64,000 nt of DNA from CAJINA01 sp964636125 (GTDB lineage: Bacteria; Desulfobacterota; Desulfobacteria; Desulfobacterales; CAJINA01): NCBI GenBank assembly GCA_964636125.1, contig CAZWPX010000005.1, positions 1 through 64,000 of the forward strand, read 5' to 3'. The notes under the pieces were generated by a model, which saw nothing but the letters and a program-made list of their open reading frames with translations, was not told the DNA's origin and made no database searches. Below, piece by piece: positions 30,301-39,159 of the stretch (position 1 is its first letter; each line of letters begins with the position of its first letter). A program made the translations under genes and the position numbers.

Positions 30301-31121
30301 GGCTCCTGGGCACAGCGGGTTGTGAAGGAATCCACCAGACCCACTGACGCCATACCAGCAAGGGCTTTCTCAAAGTCAGGTGTATCAAAAAGTAGCAGGA
30401 CCGATATACCGGCACTGTCTCGGCCCCGGACTTCAAGGCAGCCGATACTGTTGAGGACAGCATTCATCTGGCTGTAAACCGTAAATACGGCCTGGTCCTG
30501 GATCGTGGTGGCCCGGCCGTACAGGTCCTCTGTTTTTTCAAGGTTGTCCAGAATCTCTATTTGCAGGCACCAGGCGAAGTCCTTAAGCTTTTCAATCTGT
30601 TCTGCCATCAGGCTGACATCCGACTCCGCCAGGCGTCCCATGGCTTTTTGCAGCACTGCGGACTCCGCTTCCTGCAGGTCATTGACCCGGTCGGCAATTG
30701 CGGCCAGTTTCTGTCGGAGGCTGGAAGACCGGTATAGGCCGTCCAGGCGGGCATGGGTTTTCAATGCCCAGGCATTTTCCAGAAGGCTGTCAAGATTCCC
30801 ACTGCCGCCCAGGTAATCCTTACCCAGGGAGAGCGCTTCGGTAGCGAGGCACGCATCGAGTGTACCGGCATAAGCACTCTCTACACCATTTTCCAGAGGT
30901 TCGAGATCTTCCGATCGAACGGTTTCGGACGTATCAGGAACCCGCGCCACAATACCGGCCAGGCCGCAGCAAAGTGTACCGGGCAGGACAGGGAAAAACA
31001 CAATGGATCCTCGGGGTACATGTGTGGGGTAACGGCCGAAGAAGATTTTTCGGTACGCCAGATTCTGGAAACTGCGCCGCATTGTTCCCGCGAGGGTTCG
31101 AAGCACATTTATGAAATTCAT
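27375..31121 (-). CDS. double-length GlmS-like glutamine amidotransferase/SIS protein
   Basis: 1248 residues, against about 610 for GlmS. Class II amidotransferase signatures: C52 in CCGLAGIV, RGRDSAGI at 232-239, HTRWAS at 341, LNGDIDNYQVLRE at 377 and SDTKVI at 404. The linker HYFLKEISESP at 555 is typical GFAT. SIS1 has GQGTAG (615), SQSGTT (672) and ASTKAF (726); SIS2 is diverged. Unusual points: 51 residues precede the catalytic Cys, so processing would be needed to free its amino group; about 155 extra helical residues lie between Cys and RGRDSAG; and a C-terminal extension of about 250 residues includes KHQAKTVTVGTSR. It may transfer amide nitrogen to a ketose phosphate, with unknown substrate. 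It lies 60 bp downstream of kdnB. Confidence 0.8.
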   Translation of the reverse strand: MNFINVLRTLAGTMRRSFQNLAYRKIFFGRYPTHVPRGSIVFFPVLPGTLCCGLAGIVARVPDTSETVRSEDLEPLENGVESAYAGTLDACLATEALSLGKDYLGGSGNLDSLLENAWALKTHARLDGLYRSSSLRQKLAAIADRVNDLQEAESAVLQKAMGRLAESDVSLMAEQIEKLKDFAWCLQIEILDNLEKTEDLYGRATTIQDQAVFTVYSQMNAVLNSIGCLEVRGRDSAGISVLLLFDTPDFEKALAGMASVGLVDSFTTRCAQEPLGNLGIRQATLATAAGQRVSVACTYKIAAEIGSLGDNLRFLRKQIRNDVILKHLMQFPLQDTSVLSHTRWASVGAITEANCHPVDNRSPGQDPGSKGIIHVCLNGDIDNYQVLREQLAAESVHIQKEITSDTKVIPLQIQHYLGQGHDIEEAFRKAVNDFEGSHAISMHSDLAPGKLFCAQRGSGQAIFIGLAPDHYVASSEVYGFIEATQRFLKVDGEKMVPGLQGMTQGQVFILDRQAAGSLAGIKAQYYDGTPLALSEDDIQTTDITSRDINRQGFTHYFLKEISESPESVRKTLDNRWKIRDNGSATLKVALDENTFPASLSQALGNGEIRKICLVGQGTAGVAAKVCADIISTYLNDPLLQVSALKASELSGFKLNGSQAGNSMQDTLVIAISQSGTTTDTNKAVDMVRERGARLLAIVNRRDSDLTFKVEGVMYTSSGRDIEMSVASTKAFYSQIIAGALLGLHMAAVTGKRSPAFISAEIDDLLKIPTHMQSVLALAERIKTSAARLATQNIYWAVVGSGPNKSSADEIRIKLSELCYKTISTDYVEDKKHIDLSSEPLIIVCAAGTRESVLGDIIKDTAIFQAHKATPVVIANAGETRFDAYAADVFHVPVVSEHLAPIVNTLVGHIWGYFAALAINAGSKFLYGYQTELQEIVDAEAANGLDVYELVLEKSFREKIGAFYKVFRQRQIENGFPVAMGLSAAADLTLLLKYLSGRLPVSDFELDFGIKGTARNMLNMLFERLGKAINDMSRPVDAIKHQAKTVTVGTSRIAERLEGLLFDALTGYGIIPAQLINRNVLVLKNVQPILSQIKGAIHYRIDKLNLLGEPVAETTIELLSKSGDLAPLHSRVESDPLLKGTKRIIVREGNVFLGKGKKDNRNIIVIPVISLDPAASNRIEHLLLVHVAFRDNITPGEIIKALGGKYERIVDMMQEINVPWQDDLLSRVAVEDLFGLSAEKIVELLVSDQ

Positions 31122-31181
31122 AGTTACTACCTTTTAAAACCTAATAAGAGGAAAACCAGGCCTCATCAGCCAGGTTTGCAA

Positions 31182-32258
31182 CTACATCTGCAGGTACAGC
31201 TCCCGGATTCGTTCCCGAGAGATTTCTTTACGCCAGTCCGGGCCCAGGGCGTTTTCCCACAAGGGTTCCAGCACCAGCGCCACGTCGATCATTTTCTCAA
31301 TTTCGTTTTCAGTGAGATCGGCGACCAGGCCCCGGGGCAATTCGATATTGTGGATGTCCATCATCCGGCGAAATTCGCGCACACCCTCGGGGTAAAATTC
31401 TTCGAGGTAGTCAAATGCTACGCAGTTGCCGATTCCGTGGTGCAGTCCCAGGACAAATCCCAGGCCATATGACAGTGCGTGGCACACGCCCACCTGGGAA
31501 TAGGCAATGCTCATCCCCCCGCAGTAGGAGGCCATCATCAGCTGGTCGTCACTTTCCGGCCCAGGATTGAGAAAGACTTCCCGACACAGGTCCAGGGCTT
31601 TGTCTCCATAGGAACGGCTGAATTGATTCAGGAAAGTTCCATTGAGCGACTCGATGCAGTGAATATAGCAGTCCATGCCGGTGTAAAATCGCTGATCGGC
31701 CGGTGCCGCCGTAATGAGGTCCGGATCCAACACGATCTGGTCAAACACGGTGTGGTCAGAATTGATGCCCAGTTTTTTTTCCGGACCGGTCAGGACGGTG
31801 GTGCGGGATACCTCAGCACCGGTTCCCGAGAGGGTCGGGATACCGACATGGTAAACTGCGGGATTTTCAATCAGGTCCCAGCCCTGGTAGTCGGCTGCAG
31901 ACCCCGGGTTGTTCAGCATCAGAGAAACGGCCTTGGCCAGGTCCATGGTACTGCCGCCGCCAACCCCGATTACACCCGCGGGCCTGGTTTTGGATTCAAA
32001 CGCCGCTTGTTTGATGTCTGCCGTCAGCTTATCGACATAGGTTGTTTTGGGTTCATCATCCACGTTCACCGGTATCAGCAGGTCCGAGCTTTTTACCGGA
32101 ACGGCTGCTCTCAATGCATGCTCGCCAAAAACATCATCCAGGAGGAAAACCATGCAGTCGTTGGGCTGCAAACGCTGGTCTGCAAGGATGTCGTCGAGCT
32201 GATTGAAGCAGCCTCTGCCAAACACCATGCGTGCCACGAGTTTAAAATTGCGAAACAT
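31182..32258 (-). CDS. kdnB: 3-deoxy-D-manno-octulosonate 8-oxidase KdnB (iron-containing alcohol dehydrogenase family)
   Basis: A 358-residue type III metal-dependent alcohol dehydrogenase: GVGGGSTMDLAKA at 98-110 binds NAD(P), and D196, H200, H260 and H274 (GMDCYIH, VCHALSYG, LHHGIGN) are the metal ligands. The start FRNFK....MVFGRGCFNQLD and the pairing with the aminotransferase match Shewanella KdnB, which oxidises C8 of Kdo so that KdnA can aminate it, giving 8-amino-8-deoxy-Kdo (Kdo8N) for lipopolysaccharide. It starts 3 bp after the kdnA stop, with AAAGGA overlapping that stop, so the pair is translated together. Family and pair are solid; activity on Kdo is by homology. Confidence 0.88.
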   Translation of the reverse strand: MFRNFKLVARMVFGRGCFNQLDDILADQRLQPNDCMVFLLDDVFGEHALRAAVPVKSSDLLIPVNVDDEPKTTYVDKLTADIKQAAFESKTRPAGVIGVGGGSTMDLAKAVSLMLNNPGSAADYQGWDLIENPAVYHVGIPTLSGTGAEVSRTTVLTGPEKKLGINSDHTVFDQIVLDPDLITAAPADQRFYTGMDCYIHCIESLNGTFLNQFSRSYGDKALDLCREVFLNPGPESDDQLMMASYCGGMSIAYSQVGVCHALSYGLGFVLGLHHGIGNCVAFDYLEEFYPEGVREFRRMMDIHNIELPRGLVADLTENEIEKMIDVALVLEPLWENALGPDWRKEISRERIRELYLQM

Positions 32259-32261
32259 ATT

Positions 32262-33449
32262 TTATCCTTTCAGGACAGCGGCCATTTTGGCCAGGCGTGT
32301 TTCCAGGTCTTCCGGGCTCCAGGAGAGTTTAATCTGCATGGAGATGGTGCGTCCCATAATGGCATCGGACCTCTGCAGGTCAAGATTTTCGTAATCAGGC
32401 ACGTTTTCAGCCAGGGCGAGGGGCAGACGAGCCGCCGAACGCAGTTGCCGAATGTGTTCCCACTGGCGGATATAGTGCCAGTTGTTGTCGTACCAGTAAA
32501 AACAGCCGTCCACACCGGCCGCAGCCAGGTCTTTAGCGGTCTGGCGGGCGCTTTCCTCATCCGGCATGAAAAAGCTTATAAACGTGGCCGTGTCTCCTTC
32601 AGGATCAGGAATTTCGCGCAGGGTGACATCGGGGAATTCGGACAGCAGGTTCACCAGTTTTGCTTTGTAAGCTCTTTGCTTGGCTATAATATCATCCAGT
32701 TTTCTGAGCTGGGCCACGCCCACGGCTGCGTTCAGTTCGCTGATGCGAAAATTCAGTCCCACAATCACATGGTCTTCGAGCCCGCGGTCATTGCCCACGT
32801 GATCGTGTCCATGGTCGGCAAAGGCATCCACGGCCCGATATACTTTTTTATCAGCGGTGATGACGGCACCGCCTTCGCCGCAGGTAATGGTTTTTACCGG
32901 GTCGAACGAGAAGCAGCCGGCTTTGCCGAAAGTACCCAGTGAGCGTCCCTGATAGCTGCCCCCGACCGCCTGACAGGCGTCCTCTATGAGCACCAGCCCC
33001 TGCCGGCTGCAGATATCGGCAATTTGATCAATTCTGGCCATGGCGCCGCACATGTGGACCGGCAGGACGGCCCGGGTCCGGGCGGTGATGGCCCGGGACA
33101 CGGCCGCCGGGTCCAGGCACAGGGTTTCATCGATGTCTGCGAAAACGGGTATCGCCCCGGCCGTCAGTACGGCTTCAATGGTGGCCACGAAGGTGAAGGG
33201 CGGGACGATAACTTCGTCTCCGGCTCCGATACCGCAGGCCGCCAGGGCGGCACTGAGGGCGCTGGTGCCGCTGGCGCACAGGTGACAGTAGCGGGTGCCC
33301 AGTTTTTCAGCCAGGTCTTTCTCAAAGGTTCTGGCTTTCCAGTGCCCGTTGCGGGCGCCGTCAAAGCCATAGCGCATCAATACACCGGTCTCCAGAACAT
33401 CCAGTACTTCTTTACGTTCCTCATCGCCGAATATTTCAAATCCAGGCAT
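32262..33449 (-). CDS. kdnA: Kdo8N transaminase KdnA (DegT/DnrJ/EryC1 family)
   Basis: 395 residues. It starts MPGFEIFGDEERKEVLDVLE, as in KdnA. PLP-site features are ASGTSAL at 59-65, E156/D157 in IEDACQAVGG and the Schiff-base lysine K186 in SFDPVKTITCGEGGA. In the Kdo8N pathway the enzyme adds an amino group at C8 of the oxidised Kdo, using glutamate. AAGGAG precedes the ATG. Together with kdnB downstream this gives the full known Kdo8N module. Kdo8N replaces Kdo in the LPS core of Shewanella and protects against some antibiotics. Confidence 0.88.
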   Translation of the reverse strand: MPGFEIFGDEERKEVLDVLETGVLMRYGFDGARNGHWKARTFEKDLAEKLGTRYCHLCASGTSALSAALAACGIGAGDEVIVPPFTFVATIEAVLTAGAIPVFADIDETLCLDPAAVSRAITARTRAVLPVHMCGAMARIDQIADICSRQGLVLIEDACQAVGGSYQGRSLGTFGKAGCFSFDPVKTITCGEGGAVITADKKVYRAVDAFADHGHDHVGNDRGLEDHVIVGLNFRISELNAAVGVAQLRKLDDIIAKQRAYKAKLVNLLSEFPDVTLREIPDPEGDTATFISFFMPDEESARQTAKDLAAAGVDGCFYWYDNNWHYIRQWEHIRQLRSAARLPLALAENVPDYENLDLQRSDAIMGRTISMQIKLSWSPEDLETRLAKMAAVLKG

Positions 33450-33563
33450 TGTTGGTTCTCCTTGTTCAGGTTACCTGCTCTTATTGATTCACTTCAAACT
33501 TATCAGTTTTTACCACAGTATCCGCCTGTTTAGAAGCCGGTCTTTCAGGGTGCTACCCATGGT

Positions 33564-34940
33564 CTATGAATTGGTCTGCTGGCTGTGGTCACTAAAATAG
33601 CGTTTAATGGCCAGGCGGGCGTAATAGGCCGCCCGCAGGCCGATATATTTTTCATGGGCAACCAGCACGGCCAGGGCAATTTTGCCATCTCCTTCCTTTT
33701 CTGCAGCAAAACCGACAAACCAGTCATACCGGGCGTCGTGCGCCCGGGTGTCGATCGATCCTGATTTGCCGCCGATGGTCAATTTGGAAAGGATTTTGTC
33801 CTGGCGGTATCCCCGAAACATCTTCTTGCAGGTACCCGAACGGATGGTGGCTGCCATCATCTGCCTGAGATCGGCCGATGTCTCGGCCGAGATCACCTGT
33901 TCCAGATTTTTCAGCCGGCCGGTGTAAACCACCTGGCCCTGTTCGTCTGTAATCCGATCCACCACTGTGGGTTCAACCAATTGACCGTTGTTGACAACCG
34001 CAGCGGCCATCAGGGCCCCATGCAGGGGGGAGATGGTGGTCTGGCGGTTGAATCCGGAGGCCAGTTCAGCCCAGCTATAGGGGGCATCGGTTACTTCGAT
34101 TCTACTGGGTTCAAGGGGGAGTTCAAATCCAAACTGCTGGTTGAATCCAAAAGCCCTGGAAAATTTTTCAAGATTGTCTTTGCCCAGATGCAGGGTTCCC
34201 AGTTTTCCAAACACCGGGTTTACAGACTGGGCAAATGAATCACTGAAGGTAATCTTGTTCGTATACCGGTTGGTTTTCTCTTTCAGCTGTCTTTTATACA
34301 GGGTGTGCTTGCCGCCATTATAGGACAGGATCGTGTCCGGCTCCAATTCAAGGCTGTCCATAGCTGCCGCGGCCGTAACAATTTTGAAAACACTCGCGGC
34401 CGGGTAGGGGCTTATCAGGCACGTGTTTGTGCCCGGGTTCTCCCTGTCAAAGCCCACCATGGAGATAACCCGGCCGGATTCCGGTGCCAACACCACCATG
34501 GCGATCTGCCGGGCATGCGCTGTGTTCATTTTTGCCTGCAGATAATTTTGCAGGCCGGTATCCAGGCTGGTGTCCACACACAGGCGCTGGTTGGCATCAG
34601 ACACATAAAACTGGTCCTCGGGTGTATTCAAAAATTGCCTGGCGGCCAGCAGAGAATGCAAGGCCTGCTTGTCAAGCTGCGCAGGTGAACGCTTGTCAGG
34701 TGTTGGGGCGGCGGCAGCAGACGGGAGGTCTTCGGCGGTTCCCCATAGAGCTTTAAACGTGTCAACGCTGCCCACCACAGCCCAGCCGGCCACCGTTACG
34801 CTGATCAGCAGCGCGCCGATGCGCCCCAGGCGACCCAGTCGTTTCCGGGTAGCGGAGGTTCGTTTCAGCCTGTGCTGGTATTCCCGCCAGTTGGAGGGAA
34901 CGCGGACGGATATTTGATCGCGGTTCTTTTTTAAATGCAT
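33564..34940 (-). CDS. penicillin-binding transpeptidase-domain protein
   Basis: 458 residues: a basic cytoplasmic N-terminus, one membrane segment at about 42-60, a linker, then a transpeptidase domain with all three active-site motifs: SVFK (S183-K186), SVN (239-241) and KSG (392-394). It lacks a clear PBP dimerisation domain, so it is shorter than PBP2 or FtsI (about 600). It is a periplasmic D,D-transpeptidase or related enzyme of peptidoglycan. Its stop lies 114 bp before kdnA, and its start is 2 bp after the metG stop, so it is co-transcribed with metG. Confidence 0.85.
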   Translation of the reverse strand: MHLKKNRDQISVRVPSNWREYQHRLKRTSATRKRLGRLGRIGALLISVTVAGWAVVGSVDTFKALWGTAEDLPSAAAAPTPDKRSPAQLDKQALHSLLAARQFLNTPEDQFYVSDANQRLCVDTSLDTGLQNYLQAKMNTAHARQIAMVVLAPESGRVISMVGFDRENPGTNTCLISPYPAASVFKIVTAAAAMDSLELEPDTILSYNGGKHTLYKRQLKEKTNRYTNKITFSDSFAQSVNPVFGKLGTLHLGKDNLEKFSRAFGFNQQFGFELPLEPSRIEVTDAPYSWAELASGFNRQTTISPLHGALMAAAVVNNGQLVEPTVVDRITDEQGQVVYTGRLKNLEQVISAETSADLRQMMAATIRSGTCKKMFRGYRQDKILSKLTIGGKSGSIDTRAHDARYDWFVGFAAEKEGDGKIALAVLVAHEKYIGLRAAYYARLAIKRYFSDHSQQTNS

Positions 34941-34942
34941 GC

Positions 34943-36859
34943 CTAACTTAGTGGCGTTCCCGGTTTTACAGCCCCGTTCGGTCCAATCAGGGCCAGGCCA
35001 CCCTTGCCGGAAGCGGCCAGCAGCATTCCGTTGGAGACGACTCCCATCAGTTTGGCCGGCTTCAGGTTGGCAACGATGACAATCTGTTTTCCGATCAGCT
35101 CTTCCGGTTTATAGCTGGCAGCAATGCCGGCTACAATGGTGCGTTTCTCGCCCATATCGAGGTCAAGTTTCAGCAGTTTCCTGGCTTTGGGAATGGCTTC
35201 AGCACCCAGTACCGTGGCCACCCGCAAATCGATTTTTCCAAGGGTTTCAAAGGTGATCTCGGGTTTTATTTCCGGCATTTCACTTGCTTCAGCTTTCTCG
35301 GCCGCAGCTTTTTGCTTAGCCGGGTCTACCCGTGGAAAAAGGGTGATTGCTTTTGGCAAAACGGTTCCCGGCTCAAGTTTGCCCCAGATTTTTAACCGTT
35401 CCAGCTCATAAAAGGGTACTTCCGGGTCTAGTCCGAGGTGTTTTTGCATGGTTTTGGCCGTGTCGGGCATCACCGGATAGACCAGGCCGGATATCACGCG
35501 TAAGCCTTCAAGAAAATAATAAATCACCGCTTCCAGCTGCCTGCGGGTTGATTTCTTCTTGGCCAGGACCCAGGGGGCGGTCACGTCAATATAGCGGTTC
35601 ATCTGGCTGATCAGGTTCCAGACAGCCATCAGGGCTTTGTGGAAAGCAAACTCCTCCATGGCCTGTTCATACGCGGCTATTGCTTCGGCCGCATCTTCCG
35701 GCAGGCCAAGGCCCAGTTCTGCTTCAGCGGCCGGGTCTACGGATGGTATTTCGCCCTGGAAATATTTACGGGTCATGGCCACCACCCGTGAAAAGAGATT
35801 ACCCAGGTCGTTGGCCAGGTCCGCATTTATCCTTTGTACCAGGGCATCTTCTGAAAAATTAGAATCCAGTCCGAAAGCCATGTCCCGCATCAGGAAAAAC
35901 CGGAAGGCGTCAATCCCATAGATGTTTTTCAATTCGAGAGGGTCAATGACGTTGCCCAGGCTTTTGGACATCTTGCTCTGTTCCACATTCCAGTAACCGT
36001 GGACATTGAGGTGCTGATAGGGTGGTATGCCGGCCGCTTTGAGCATGATCGGCCAGTAAATGCCGTGGGGCTTGAGGATGTCCTTAGCCACCACGTGCTG
36101 GACATGGGGCCAGAACTTCTTGAAACCGGCCCCATCCGGATACCCCTGCGCCGAGGCATAGTTCAAGAGCGCATCAAACCATACGTAGGTGACAAAGTCG
36201 TTGTCGAAAGGCAGCGTGATGCCCCATTTCAGCCTCGATTTCGGCCGGGAAATGCACAGGTCCTCCAACGGTTCTTTTAAAAAGGAGAGGACCTCATTGC
36301 GATAGCGCTCCGGTCGGATAAAATCGGGATTTTTTTTGATATGACCAATGAGCCAGTCCTGATACTTGCCCATCTTGAAGAAATAATTGGATTCCCGGAT
36401 AGTTTCCGGCTCGGTTTCGTGGTCCGGGCACTTTCCAGCCACCAGTTCCCTGTCCGTGTAGAATCTTTCGCATCCAAAGCAATAGAGGCCTTCATACTCG
36501 CTGAAATAGATATCCCCGGCAGCATAGATTTTCTGGAGGACCTGTTCCACAACAGCTATGTGGGCCTTGTCGGTGGTCCGGATAAAAGCACTGTAGTCGA
36601 TATTTATCTCGGGCCAGAGATTCCGGAAAAGAGCGCTGATCTGGTCTACATAATTACGGGGGGTAATGTTCTCTTTTCTGGCGGCCTCGACGATTTTATC
36701 CCCGTGTTCGTCTGTACCGGTCAGAAAGAATGTGTCACATCCGCACATGTCATGGTACCGGCGGGCCACATCAGCCACGATGGTCGTGTAGGCATGTCCC
36801 AGGTGCGGGCGCGCGTTTACGTAGTAAATGGGTGTGGTTATGTAAAAAGGATCTGGCAT
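34943..36859 (-). CDS. metG: methionyl-tRNA synthetase
   Basis: 638 residues. HIGH box as HLGH at 19-22 (ARPHLGHAYTT), zinc-binding CFGCERFYTDRELVAGKC knuckle, KMSKS loop (SKMSKSLGN, about residue 297), anticodon-binding helices, then a C-terminal EMAP-II-like tRNA-binding domain (from about 535, GKIDLRVATVLGAE). It charges tRNA-Met. The stop of ricT is directly followed by this ATG with no spacer, and AAAGGGG upstream serves as the ribosome binding site. Confidence 0.97.
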   Translation of the reverse strand: MPDPFYITTPIYYVNARPHLGHAYTTIVADVARRYHDMCGCDTFFLTGTDEHGDKIVEAARKENITPRNYVDQISALFRNLWPEINIDYSAFIRTTDKAHIAVVEQVLQKIYAAGDIYFSEYEGLYCFGCERFYTDRELVAGKCPDHETEPETIRESNYFFKMGKYQDWLIGHIKKNPDFIRPERYRNEVLSFLKEPLEDLCISRPKSRLKWGITLPFDNDFVTYVWFDALLNYASAQGYPDGAGFKKFWPHVQHVVAKDILKPHGIYWPIMLKAAGIPPYQHLNVHGYWNVEQSKMSKSLGNVIDPLELKNIYGIDAFRFFLMRDMAFGLDSNFSEDALVQRINADLANDLGNLFSRVVAMTRKYFQGEIPSVDPAAEAELGLGLPEDAAEAIAAYEQAMEEFAFHKALMAVWNLISQMNRYIDVTAPWVLAKKKSTRRQLEAVIYYFLEGLRVISGLVYPVMPDTAKTMQKHLGLDPEVPFYELERLKIWGKLEPGTVLPKAITLFPRVDPAKQKAAAEKAEASEMPEIKPEITFETLGKIDLRVATVLGAEAIPKARKLLKLDLDMGEKRTIVAGIAASYKPEELIGKQIVIVANLKPAKLMGVVSNGMLLAASGKGGLALIGPNGAVKPGTPLS

Positions 36860-37702
36860 CTATTTCCCCTTTGGGCGCCGTTTGGGGGGGCGCTTTTCTT
36901 TTTTGGGTTGGGTAAGTTTGTCTGCGGTAAATTCCATCTCGCGGCCATCTCGCAAGCGCACGGCGACACAATCGCGAATCACGTTGTGGCGGATGACTTT
37001 TCCACTGCCTTCCGGCGTTGTGGTTTGTTTTCCGATTTTTGGAAATTTCTTCTTCAATTCTTTGTAGGTGGCAAATTCGAAGGTCAGGCAGCACATGAGG
37101 CGGCCGCACTGGCCGGAGATTTTTGTCGGATTGAGAGACAATCCCTGCTCCTTGGCCATCCGGATCGAAACGGGGCCGAACCTTTCCATGTGTGCGGAGC
37201 AGCAGATTTCACGGCCGCATCTCCCGATTCCACCGCACATTTTGGCCTGGTTGCGGATGCCGACCTGTCGCATTTCGATCCTGGAGCCCAGGTGTTTCAC
37301 GAGCATTTTAACCAGCTGCCTGAAATCGATACGGCCGTCTGAAGTGAAGAAAAAGGTCAGTTTGTTCGCATCAAATGTGCTTTCAACCGCAAACAGGTTC
37401 ATTTTTAGATTGAGTTGCTTGATACACTGCAGACAATAGGCGTGGGCCTTTTTTTCATTGGCGGTGTTCTTTTTCAACTGCCGGTAGTCTTTATCACTTG
37501 CCAGACGGTATACTTTTTTCAAAGGTTTTTTGGGCGGCGATGCTTTGTGCAGCGGCACAGGGGGGGCCACCACTGACCCAAATCCCAGCCCACGATCTGT
37601 TTCGACGATCACATCATCATCTTTGTTCAAAACAAAGGCCCCGCAGTCAAAATCATAGACTTTGCCTGCCGGTTTAAACCGTATTCCGACTACTTTTTTC
37701 AT
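36860..37702 (-). CDS. ricT: PSP1-domain iron-sulfur protein RicT (YaaT family)
   Basis: 280 residues. The PSP1 domain carries the Cys-rich signature MCGGIGRCGREICCSAH, then SGQCGRLMCCLTFEF, which in Bacillus RicT/YmcA/YlbF bind 4Fe-4S clusters and adjust RNase Y activity. In other bacteria its role is less clear, but it is often found beside holB and metG as here. The C-terminus is very basic (KKEKRPPKRRPKGK). It is encoded between holB and metG, with tight spacing on the metG side. Confidence 0.9.
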   Translation of the reverse strand: MKKVVGIRFKPAGKVYDFDCGAFVLNKDDDVIVETDRGLGFGSVVAPPVPLHKASPPKKPLKKVYRLASDKDYRQLKKNTANEKKAHAYCLQCIKQLNLKMNLFAVESTFDANKLTFFFTSDGRIDFRQLVKMLVKHLGSRIEMRQVGIRNQAKMCGGIGRCGREICCSAHMERFGPVSIRMAKEQGLSLNPTKISGQCGRLMCCLTFEFATYKELKKKFPKIGKQTTTPEGSGKVIRHNVIRDCVAVRLRDGREMEFTADKLTQPKKEKRPPKRRPKGK

Positions 37703-37749
37703 ATATTACCTCAGGTTGTTCCCGCCCTGCACAGACATAAATTACAGTC

Positions 37750-38775
37750 TCAGGTTCGGGCCAATTCCAGCATCAATGTTTCCAGACAAAGTTTCACATT
37801 GGCATTGCCCTCAAGGCGCCGTGAAACTGTGTTGAGGGTTTTAAGTTTTTTCAACAAGGCTCCGGGGGACTCTTTTGGCGCGGCTACCCGGATCAGGTCC
37901 TCCAGGTCCCGGTTTTCGATCCTGGACGGTGCGTGTTTATACACGATAAGGTCCCGGAACCAGGATTTAAGAATAGGGATAGCGTCGGCCACCCGTTCTT
38001 TCCGGTCTGTCAATATCGCCGCGAGTGCCAGAAGGTGCCCCGGCGGTTTGTCTGCCAACCCGGCTGCCCGCTCCAGCAGCCATCGGCGATAGGACAGCCA
38101 GTCTGAACGGACAATCCGCAGCGCAGTCGCCAGGCTGCCGCCGGATAATTGGGCTGCCGTGGCTGCGTCCACAGGCAAGATGTCCTGGGTATCGATGAGC
38201 GTCGATTCGATCAAGTGCCTGGCGATGGGCCTGAACCTGACATGCTGACAACGGGAAACTATGGTTTGCATCAGGCTGGAAAGTTCACCGGTGGTCAGGA
38301 TAAAGATTGTATTTGGCGGTGGTTCTTCCAAAACCTTCAGCAGGGCGTTGCCGGCGGAAGGGTTCAGGGCGTGCGCGTTTTGCAGGATAACCACCCGTGT
38401 CCTGGCTTCAAATGGTTTCAGGGCCACAGTGCTAAGCAGTTCCCTGATCTGCTCTACCTTGATATAGTTACCGGATGGCGTAAGGTGCAGGATGTCAGGG
38501 TGGTTTGCAGATTTGATTTTTCTACAGGAACGGCAACTGCCGCACACTGGCAGGGGACCGGTTGGCGCGGTCTGCTGGTGTCGGTCGCCATCAAAGTCGG
38601 ATGGGCTGCCGGTACAGTTGCAGGCCATGGCAAAAGCGATTGCGGCGGCTGTTTTTCCGGTACCGTCAAGTCCCGAGAATACCAGCGCGTGCGGAATCGT
38701 TTTGTTTCCGAAAAAGGCAGCCAGCATGTGCAATGCCTTTTCCTGGCCGATAATTGAATCTATAGCGTTTGCCAA
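37750..38775 (-). CDS. holB: DNA polymerase III delta' subunit
   Basis: 341 residues. AAA+ clamp-loader ATPase with Walker A GLDGTGKT (35-42), zinc module CGSCRSC (78-84 plus C54), sensor region VRFRP and EEPPPNTIFILTT. The length matches HolB (about 330). It works in the clamp loader with DnaX and HolA. It starts 108 bp after the HU gene and heads the ricT-metG group. Confidence 0.92.
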   Translation of the reverse strand: MANAIDSIIGQEKALHMLAAFFGNKTIPHALVFSGLDGTGKTAAAIAFAMACNCTGSPSDFDGDRHQQTAPTGPLPVCGSCRSCRKIKSANHPDILHLTPSGNYIKVEQIRELLSTVALKPFEARTRVVILQNAHALNPSAGNALLKVLEEPPPNTIFILTTGELSSLMQTIVSRCQHVRFRPIARHLIESTLIDTQDILPVDAATAAQLSGGSLATALRIVRSDWLSYRRWLLERAAGLADKPPGHLLALAAILTDRKERVADAIPILKSWFRDLIVYKHAPSRIENRDLEDLIRVAAPKESPGALLKKLKTLNTVSRRLEGNANVKLCLETLMLELART

Positions 38776-38883
38776 AATACCGTTCCGATTGAACAGGTTC
38801 TGCGTACAGATATCCAGCCGATTTCCAGTTGCTCAGGCCAGACGGAACAGATGGGTGGCAACCGGTATTTGCAGACACCGGTT

Positions 38884-39159
38884 TTAATAATTTACCCGTT
38901 CCTTTAGCTCCTTGCCGGCTTTAAAAAAGGGCAGCTTTTTGGGGCTGATGGTTACCTTCTGGCCTGTTTTCGGGTTTCGGCCGGTGTAGCTTTTATAATT
39001 CTTGACAAAGAAACTGCATAATCCGCGAATTTCAACCCTTTCGCCTTTTGCCATGGCTTCTGCCATACTGTCAAAGAACAGTTGCACGACCGTGGCCGCT
39101 TCAGATTTCGAAATGTTCGCTTCGGCTTTCAAGGCGGAGATTAGCTCCAGTTTATTCAT
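38884..39159 (-). CDS. HU/IHF family DNA-binding protein
   Basis: 91 residues with the HU pattern MNKLELISALKAEANISKSEA, GLCSFFVKNYKSYTGRNPKTG (the DNA-contacting arm with R-N-P) and VTISPKKLPFFKAGKELKE. GGAGGATAC precedes the ATG. IHF-alpha/beta and HU cannot be told apart by eye; the longer C-terminus with FKAGKELKERV leans to the IHF-like group. It bends DNA and may help transcription of the operon below. Confidence 0.93.
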   Translation of the reverse strand: MNKLELISALKAEANISKSEAATVVQLFFDSMAEAMAKGERVEIRGLCSFFVKNYKSYTGRNPKTGQKVTISPKKLPFFKAGKELKERVNY

